DNA of 18,585 bases from Leptolinea sp. UBA5366 (GTDB lineage Bacteria > Chloroflexota > Anaerolineae > Anaerolineales > Anaerolineaceae), in contig DHPK01000030.1 of the NCBI GenBank assembly GCA_002407845.1, forward strand, positions 29,736 to 48,320, written 5' to 3'. A program made the translations under genes and the position numbers. How positions within the stretch are numbered: the first letter of the stretch is position 1; each line of letters begins with the position of its first letter. Positions 13,768 through 18,585 of the stretch are shown in pieces. The notes beneath the pieces were generated by a model. That model ran no database searches and was not told where the DNA came from. It saw only the letters and a program-made list of their open reading frames with translations.

Positions 13768-15822
13768 TCACTCATTCGGGCTGATCCATTCCTGAACACG
13801 TTCATGCGCGTTCATCCGCTCTTCAGATTCCTCGGTCTCTCGCAGCAGCGCTTCCCACAATTTCGCGAAATATTCCCACGTAATGTGCGGTTCAATGCTA
13901 GCGGTTTCGGTCAGTTCTTCCGCTAAAGCCCAATCACCGCTCATAGCCGCTGCCCGAATGAAAGGCGTCATTTCGACCGGATTTTTCATCACAAATTCTT
14001 GTGAAACTGCATTTTGATAAAGAGATAACGCGCTGGAATAATTTTCCAAATCCACTTCCCGCGCTGCGTTTTCATAAAAATAGCACCAGTCATGGGGATA
14101 ATCTTTACCAAACACGCTGGCAGGCAACTGATGATCTGATTCGTAAAGAATCCGGCTCTTATTTTGATACTGAATCAGGTTTTTCGTCACTGGCTGAATA
14201 TAGGGGTTATACAGATCCGCCTCATCCAGCACCCACAAACAGCGGTCCCATTCTGACTTCGTGATCACCAGATAATCTCCCGGTTGTGCGGAAAAGTCAA
14301 ATATTTTTGTCTTGATCGAGAGCGGCAGCTGCTGTTCCAACTCTTGTTTAAAATCTCCTTCTCCCACTACAAAATACCAGTAAGGCGTCGGCGTGAACCC
14401 AGTCTTTTTGCCATACATCTCGAAAACCATCGAGCCATCCGCCCAGCTGCCCATGAAGGACGCAATGATTGCATCACCGAGGATCGCGGTGTTTTCTTTC
14501 AAATCCGGCACCCGCCATTTCAGCTGCCATTGAAATTTCTGCTGGTTTTCCCACGCGGTCCGATAATAAACTGAGTTTTTTATTTGGAAAAACACACTTA
14601 TCCCGCATAAAGCTGAAAGGATCATAAGTTTCAACGCTGGACCGCGCATCAAAAGCCAGATCGCAGCCGTCAAGGTTAATGCGATTCCCCAAAAGCTCGG
14701 CAGCAGGAAACGGTCATGATACACGAAACTGGTCGAAGGAGATTTGTCGATCATCATGCCGGGTAAATATCCCAGCAACATGGCACCGATGCCGACGAGT
14801 AAAATCTCTTTTCTTTCCAAATCTGAATGGCTGGCGTCATCCGGAAACCGGTCTTTGCGCCACAGCCAGTGCATTCCGATAAACAGGAGAAGCGAAATCA
14901 GGATGCCTGCCAGCAATGCTGCTTGAAAACTTGGCAACGCAAAATCGAGGTTGGCAGGATCAATACTGCGATACCACACGCCCCAAATCGACTCGGACAG
15001 GTATTGAATGAACAGCTGAACCAAATACAACGCCAGTCCCGATAGCGTCTCATGTTCAGTCAGCAGTTCCAGTTCGTTGCGATCATGCATCAGCTGCGGC
15101 AAAACAGCAAAGCGCCACAAAAGGTAAGCCGCCCAGATCAGGAAATAGGGCAGCCAATTTTTTAGCACTGTCTTCAGTCTGGCTTTCCCGGAAACCGTTT
15201 GTGACTGCTGAGCCTGACGCAGCACAACCCAGATGATCACAACCCGAATCAGTTCAATCGTCAGAAAATATTCCGTCATGAACAGCTGGATTCCAGATAC
15301 CAGACAGGCGCTAATTGTCAGCGCCGTCTTGCGCCAGCCGTTAGCCGCCTGCAGCGCAGCCGTCATCAGGTAAAAGGACAGCAGAATCAATGCGCTCTGC
15401 ATCCAAACTTGAACGTAAGCGATACTGAACGCCTGATGCTTGAAAAAGGGGAAAATCATCAGCAGGATGGAGGAAAATATTGCGATGACCGACTGTTTTT
15501 TCCAGATTTTCCGAAGCAACAGCCAGTTCATCACGCCCGCTAGCCAGCGCCAGAAGAGCGAATAGATCTGCCAGCCGAGCACATTCGTCCCAACCAGTTT
15601 GAATCCCAGTCCATGCACCCAAGGCTGCAAGCCAACCCGGCTGTCTTGCAGCGCGTAAGCCTGCAGCGCCAGGAAGCCGCCCTGATCATATCCTGCCACG
15701 GAAATCCAGTCATCCAGATAAAAACCATAATCCGGAATCAGAAATCCCCAAGTAACCACAATGATAAAGAGCAGAAAAATTGGAAAGTATTTTCCTGAAA
15801 TAAGTTTTTCAAATCGGATCAT
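13768..15822 (-). CDS. polytopic membrane protein with GT-C glycosyltransferase-like N-terminus
   Basis: About 684 residues. One membrane span (residues 13-30, FPIFLLFIIVVTWGFLIP) is followed by an external-looking loop with a double aspartate, GFYLDDWISVAG. About ten more spans run through residue 415. Adjacent acidic residues just after span 1 are the classic catalytic layout of GT-C glycosyltransferases using lipid-linked sugars. The remaining 270 residues are soluble-looking and include helical DWALAEELTETASIEPHI, reminiscent of a TPR-like tail. I do not recognise a named family, so the glycosyltransferase role is an inference. ATG 15822 is taken as start; GTG 15831 is in frame. Neither has its own Shine-Dalgarno: the good one lies in front of the overlapping small ORF at 15856. 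The gene is divergent from rel. Confidence 0.6.
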   Translation of the reverse strand: MIRFEKLISGKYFPIFLLFIIVVTWGFLIPDYGFYLDDWISVAGYDQGGFLALQAYALQDSRVGLQPWVHGLGFKLVGTNVLGWQIYSLFWRWLAGVMNWLLLRKIWKKQSVIAIFSSILLMIFPFFKHQAFSIAYVQVWMQSALILLSFYLMTAALQAANGWRKTALTISACLVSGIQLFMTEYFLTIELIRVVIIWVVLRQAQQSQTVSGKARLKTVLKNWLPYFLIWAAYLLWRFAVLPQLMHDRNELELLTEHETLSGLALYLVQLFIQYLSESIWGVWYRSIDPANLDFALPSFQAALLAGILISLLLFIGMHWLWRKDRFPDDASHSDLERKEILLVGIGAMLLGYLPGMMIDKSPSTSFVYHDRFLLPSFWGIALTLTAAIWLLMRGPALKLMILSALCGISVFFQIKNSVYYRTAWENQQKFQWQLKWRVPDLKENTAILGDAIIASFMGSWADGSMVFEMYGKKTGFTPTPYWYFVVGEGDFKQELEQQLPLSIKTKIFDFSAQPGDYLVITKSEWDRCLWVLDEADLYNPYIQPVTKNLIQYQNKSRILYESDHQLPASVFGKDYPHDWCYFYENAAREVDLENYSSALSLYQNAVSQEFVMKNPVEMTPFIRAAAMSGDWALAEELTETASIEPHITWEYFAKLWEALLRETEESEERMNAHERVQEWISPNE

Positions 15823-15856
15823 TATTCTCACGCCAGCGAAAAATTGATAAGTTCAT
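15809..15856 (-). CDS. possible 15-codon leader ORF overlapping the membrane-protein start
   Basis: On the - strand, GGAGAGGG (15866-15873) sits nine bases before ATG 15856. The frame encodes MNLSIFRWRENNDPI and stops at 15809-15811. It overlaps the membrane-protein start (15822) in a different frame, so ribosomes ending here would be positioned to restart on the large gene. Alternatives are a chance ORF, or an indel that has separated the true N-terminus from its Shine-Dalgarno. Confidence 0.35.
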   Translation of the reverse strand: MNLSIFRWRENNDPI

Positions 15857-15983
15857 TAATTTATTCCCTCTCCAATTGCATTAAACCACAATAATTTTCG
15901 AAATTTCCGGTTCCCGAAATCTTTTACATTAATTTTTGATTATTCTCCTGCAGGAAATCTCCGCCATATCCAGCCAAATCATA

Positions 15984-15989
15984 TATAAT
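15984..15989 (+). promoter_or_regulatory. probable -10 box of rel
   Basis: TATAAT at 15984-15989 has no convincing -35. The start of transcription would be near 15996, about 40 bases before GTG 16039. A small hairpin, TGTCC-CATTTT-GGACA (16006-16021), lies in this leader. The rest of the divergent gap (15857-15983) is AT-rich, with a weak TTTCG/CGAAA dyad (15896-15919). Confidence 0.4.
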
Positions 15990-16038
15990 AAAAGCCCATA
16001 GAGTGTGTCCCATTTTGGACAGAAAGGCATGGAAATTT

Positions 16039-18270
16039 GTGCTGATAGATGATCTGCTTTCAAGCCTGCCTGAAACATATTCGCAAGCAGATAAAGAATT
16101 AGTCGAAAAAGCATTTTATTTTGCTGAAAAAGCTCATGAAGGGCAAAAACGCGCCTCAGGTGAGCCGTATTTCACGCATTGTGTTGCAGTCGCGATGATT
16201 CTGAGCGAAATGAAAGTTCAAAGTTCAGCAATTGCCGCCGGCTTACTGCACGACACGGTCGAAGATACGAGCGTTACGCTTGAAGATCTGCGCTTGAATT
16301 TCAGCGACGAGATTGCAAAAATGGTCGACGGGGTCACAAAACTGACCAAAATCCCCAAAGCCAATGCGTTTGAAAAGACTTTTTCGCCTCAAATAGAAGA
16401 TCAGGACATTGCTGAACTTTCTCTGGAAACCTACGACATTATGCCGCAGGATGCCTCAATGCGCGACCGCAAACGCCAATTGAAAAATGAAACACTGCGC
16501 AAAACTTTCATCGCGATGGTTGACGATGTGCGTGTGATCATCATCAAGCTGGCTGACCGCTTGCACAACATGCGCACACTCAGCCATACAAGCAAGGAAA
16601 AACAACGCCGCATCGCTCAGGAAACGCTGGATATCTATGCGCCGCTGGCAAACCGGCTCGGTATCTGGCGCATCAAATGGGAACTTGAAGACTTGGCTTT
16701 TCGTTATGTGCACCCAAAAGAATACGCCATCATTGCCGAAAATTTGGCAACCACTCATACCCTTCGTGAAAAAGAAATTCAGGAAATCATCGATCAGCTC
16801 AAATCCATCATGGAACTGGCAAAAATTGACTGCGACATCAGCGGACGCCCGAAGCACATTTATTCGATTTACACAAAAATGGTCGATCGCAATAAACCGC
16901 TTGAGATGCTGCGCGATATCCGCGGCGTGCGAGTTATCGTGAAAGATGTGCCGTCTTGCTATGCAGCCCTCGGACAGATTCACACCCACTGGCGCCCGAT
17001 CCCGCAGGAATTTGACGATTACATAGCCGTACCGAAGGATAATTTTTATCAAAGTCTCCATACTGCGGTTTATTATGAGGACGGCAAACCGCTCGAAGTC
17101 CAAATCCGCACGCCGGAAATGAACCAGAACGCAGAATATGGGATCGCAGCCCACTGGCGCTATAAAGAGCATACCAAATCGGACGCTGCCTTTGAACGGC
17201 GGCTGGAGTGGCTGCGCAACCTGATGGACTGGCGGAAGGATGTCGAAGACGCCGGCGAGTTTGTGGAAGGCATGAAATCCGACGTTTTTCAGGATCGTGT
17301 CTTTGTTTTCACCCCCCGCGGTGATGTCATCGACCTTCCCAATGGATCGACCCCGATCGATTTCGCTTACAGCGTCCACACGGAAGTCGGACACCGCTGC
17401 CGGGGCGCCAAAATTAATGGAAAGATGGTTCCGCTGAGCTATAAGCTTAAAACGGGCGATCAGGTTTCAATCATCACGACCAAACAGGGCGGTCCCAGTC
17501 GGGACTGGCTGAACCCTAATCTGGGATTGGCAAACACCCAGCGCGCCCGATCCAAAATCCGAGCCTGGTTCAAGTGGCAGGATCGCGAGCTGAATCTGGC
17601 GCAGGGGAAGGAAATCATCAAAAAAGACCTGCAGCGGCTTGGGCTTGGCGACACCGACATGAACGAGATTGCCAAGGAACTTGATTTCAAGGCAGTAGAC
17701 GATCTTTACGTCGCAATCGGCTGTGGGGATACTTCGCCGATGCGCGTCGTCAACAAGATCAATGAAAACCTCAAACTGAATTCCCAACAAGTCCTGCAGC
17801 CGCGGCCGATGCCTGCTGACCGGATGAAATCCACCGGCATTACGGTTGTCGGTGCCGGCAGCATCTATACAACCTTCGGAAAATGCTGCAATCCGGCGCC
17901 GGGCGATGAGATCATTGGCTACATTACCAAAGGGCGCGGCGCGACCATTCATAAAGCCGATTGTCCGAATATCACGCGGGTCCAAAGCCGTGAACGACTG
18001 ATCAACGTGAACTGGGGAACCGCTGAGCAGCGTTATCCGGTGACAATCACTGTTCGCGCCTATGACCGGCAGGGATTGGTCAATGACATCACAAACCTGC
18101 TGGTGACGGAAGACGTCAATCTCGAGAATATCAACGTCAAAGTTACCCATAACTATGCCAACATTCAGATCGTGCTGGATGTGCTGGACATCACCCAGCT
18201 CAGCCGGGTTTTAACGCTGATTGAGGCTCTTCCCAACGTCGTCGAGGCTTATCGAAACAAGCCGGGATAA
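16039..18270 (+). CDS. rel: bifunctional (p)ppGpp synthetase/hydrolase, long RSH
   Basis: About 743 residues with the full RSH layout. The HD hydrolase domain has an intact HDTVED motif (H71-D76), so ppGpp hydrolysis is expected. The synthetase domain follows (RPKHIYSIYTKM, GVRVIV, YQSLHTAVYY, EVQIRT, AEYGIAAHWRYKE). Next come TGS (FVFTPRGDVIDLPNGSTPIDFA), a zinc-finger/conserved-cysteine segment (C616, C617, C642) and a C-terminal ACT domain (TITVRAYDRQGLVNDITNLL). It adjusts the alarmone pool from GTP/GDP and ATP on starvation. The synthetase loop reads EFDD (324-327), as in monofunctional RelA, instead of the RxKD usual in bifunctional enzymes. About 46 residues (105-150) separate TKLTK from ETLRKTF in the HD domain, longer than usual. 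The start is uncertain: GTG 16039 just precedes the conserved region, and GTG 16003 is in frame but has no Shine-Dalgarno. Confidence 0.92.
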   Translation: MLIDDLLSSLPETYSQADKELVEKAFYFAEKAHEGQKRASGEPYFTHCVAVAMILSEMKVQSSAIAAGLLHDTVEDTSVTLEDLRLNFSDEIAKMVDGVTKLTKIPKANAFEKTFSPQIEDQDIAELSLETYDIMPQDASMRDRKRQLKNETLRKTFIAMVDDVRVIIIKLADRLHNMRTLSHTSKEKQRRIAQETLDIYAPLANRLGIWRIKWELEDLAFRYVHPKEYAIIAENLATTHTLREKEIQEIIDQLKSIMELAKIDCDISGRPKHIYSIYTKMVDRNKPLEMLRDIRGVRVIVKDVPSCYAALGQIHTHWRPIPQEFDDYIAVPKDNFYQSLHTAVYYEDGKPLEVQIRTPEMNQNAEYGIAAHWRYKEHTKSDAAFERRLEWLRNLMDWRKDVEDAGEFVEGMKSDVFQDRVFVFTPRGDVIDLPNGSTPIDFAYSVHTEVGHRCRGAKINGKMVPLSYKLKTGDQVSIITTKQGGPSRDWLNPNLGLANTQRARSKIRAWFKWQDRELNLAQGKEIIKKDLQRLGLGDTDMNEIAKELDFKAVDDLYVAIGCGDTSPMRVVNKINENLKLNSQQVLQPRPMPADRMKSTGITVVGAGSIYTTFGKCCNPAPGDEIIGYITKGRGATIHKADCPNITRVQSRERLINVNWGTAEQRYPVTITVRAYDRQGLVNDITNLLVTEDVNLENINVKVTHNYANIQIVLDVLDITQLSRVLTLIEALPNVVEAYRNKPG

Positions 18271-18585
18271 GTCAGTCTCCATCTGACTGTGTTTCAGAAA
18301 TTGCGCGTTCCTCATGCTATCCGAAACATTGTCTGCAGTCATCCACATTTTATAAAATGAATTCACCAAAGCAATAAAATTGTTTTCCAAATTCTAAATA
18401 TTTCACAACATTTGCCTATGCGAACCAAAATGCTGGTAAGAATCTCGCTCAATTCAGCTGGAATAGCAAGCTGCTCTTGGAGCATCCTCGCAGAAAAACC
18501 CAATTCAGCAGGAAGTTTTCAGCTTTTTTACATATTTCTTATGCTTTTGGCGGGGACTCATCCTGAGCAAGGTCAAATAGATATG
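18271..18585. other. right-edge intergenic region without supported gene
   Basis: A weak hairpin AGTCAG/CTGACT (18270-18288), followed by GTGTTTC, may end rel but lacks a proper U-run. CAATTCAGC-N-GGAA occurs twice (18450-18463 and 18501-18514), 51 bases apart. The last bases contain CATCCTGAGC (18558-18567), reminiscent of an interspersed repeat core. An ATG at 18583 preceded by AAGG (18569-18572) could start a gene beyond the window, but this cannot be judged. No protein-like frame of useful length is visible. Confidence 0.4.

Noticed and set aside
16003..16038. Earlier GTG start for Rel
   Set aside because: There is no Shine-Dalgarno, it lies almost at the predicted transcript start, and the added residues precede the family's conserved N-terminus.
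16029..16052. Seven-residue ORF (MEICADR) overlapping the rel start
   Set aside because: The Shine-Dalgarno-like AAAGG is one base from its ATG; too short and too poorly spaced to support.
16456..17394. 312-residue antisense open frame within rel
   Set aside because: It is fully opposite a well-conserved RSH gene and shows no recognisable domain; a shadow of codon bias.
18340..18500. 48-codon - strand open frame near the right edge
   Set aside because: It has no suitable start or Shine-Dalgarno and no family resemblance; it overlaps the short direct repeats and looks incidental.
1..18585. CRISPR array, tRNA, rRNA, prophage or insertion sequence
   Set aside because: No regularly spaced repeats, cloverleaf-like sequence, integrase or transposase frame was found by reading both strands.

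Overview
The window looks like chromosomal DNA of a moderate-GC anaerobic bacterium, most likely a member of the Chloroflexota (Anaerolineae-like). This is an inference from gene types and protein style: a PnrA/BMP-type nucleoside ABC transporter, a long-form Rel with an EFDD synthetase motif, a DEDDh exonuclease-DinG fusion and a GT-C-like membrane protein. There is no rRNA or other marker to fix the taxonomy. I see no tRNA, rRNA, CRISPR array, prophage or intact insertion sequence.

Layout. Bases 1-47 are the last codons of a + strand uracil phosphoribosyltransferase gene (upp). It converges on a GNAT acetyltransferase (65-616, -) across one shared hairpin terminator. After a dyad-rich divergent gap come a CBS-CBS-ACT protein (846-1460, +) and a 926-residue exonuclease-helicase of the DinG family (1606-4386, +). 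The latter converges tightly on alanine racemase (4413-5543, -). A divergent intergenic region of about 470 bases (5544-6015) carries dyads, a good promoter and a leader of about 250 nt.

The centre (6016-13080, +) is a purine/nucleoside salvage block. It holds a BMP-family binding protein, then an unusually structured 265-base gap with two perfect-stem hairpins and a possible 23-codon small ORF between them. A double-domain ATPase and two permeases follow, coupled by 4-base stop/start overlaps, then a terminator and adenine deaminase. With upp at the left edge, this is a neighbourhood of nucleobase and nucleoside uptake and recycling. The transporter would import nucleosides, intracellular phosphorolysis (enzymes not in this window) would release bases, adenine deaminase would turn adenine into hypoxanthine, and Upp would salvage uracil.

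A two-gene - strand block follows: a SnoaL/NTF2-like small protein (13299-13685) downstream of a polytopic membrane protein with a GT-C-like N-terminus (13768-15822). The membrane gene's only good Shine-Dalgarno lies in front of a 15-codon overlapping ORF. Divergent from it is a full-length Rel (p)ppGpp synthetase/hydrolase (16039-18270, +), which ties the region loosely to purine nucleotide control. The final 315 bases contain no gene I can support.

The most interesting non-coding signals are the 5' leader and the SBP-ATPase gap of the transporter operon, the palindrome over the -10 box of the dinG-family gene, and the coupled small ORF in front of the membrane protein. No wholly new system is evident; the genes themselves belong to known families.
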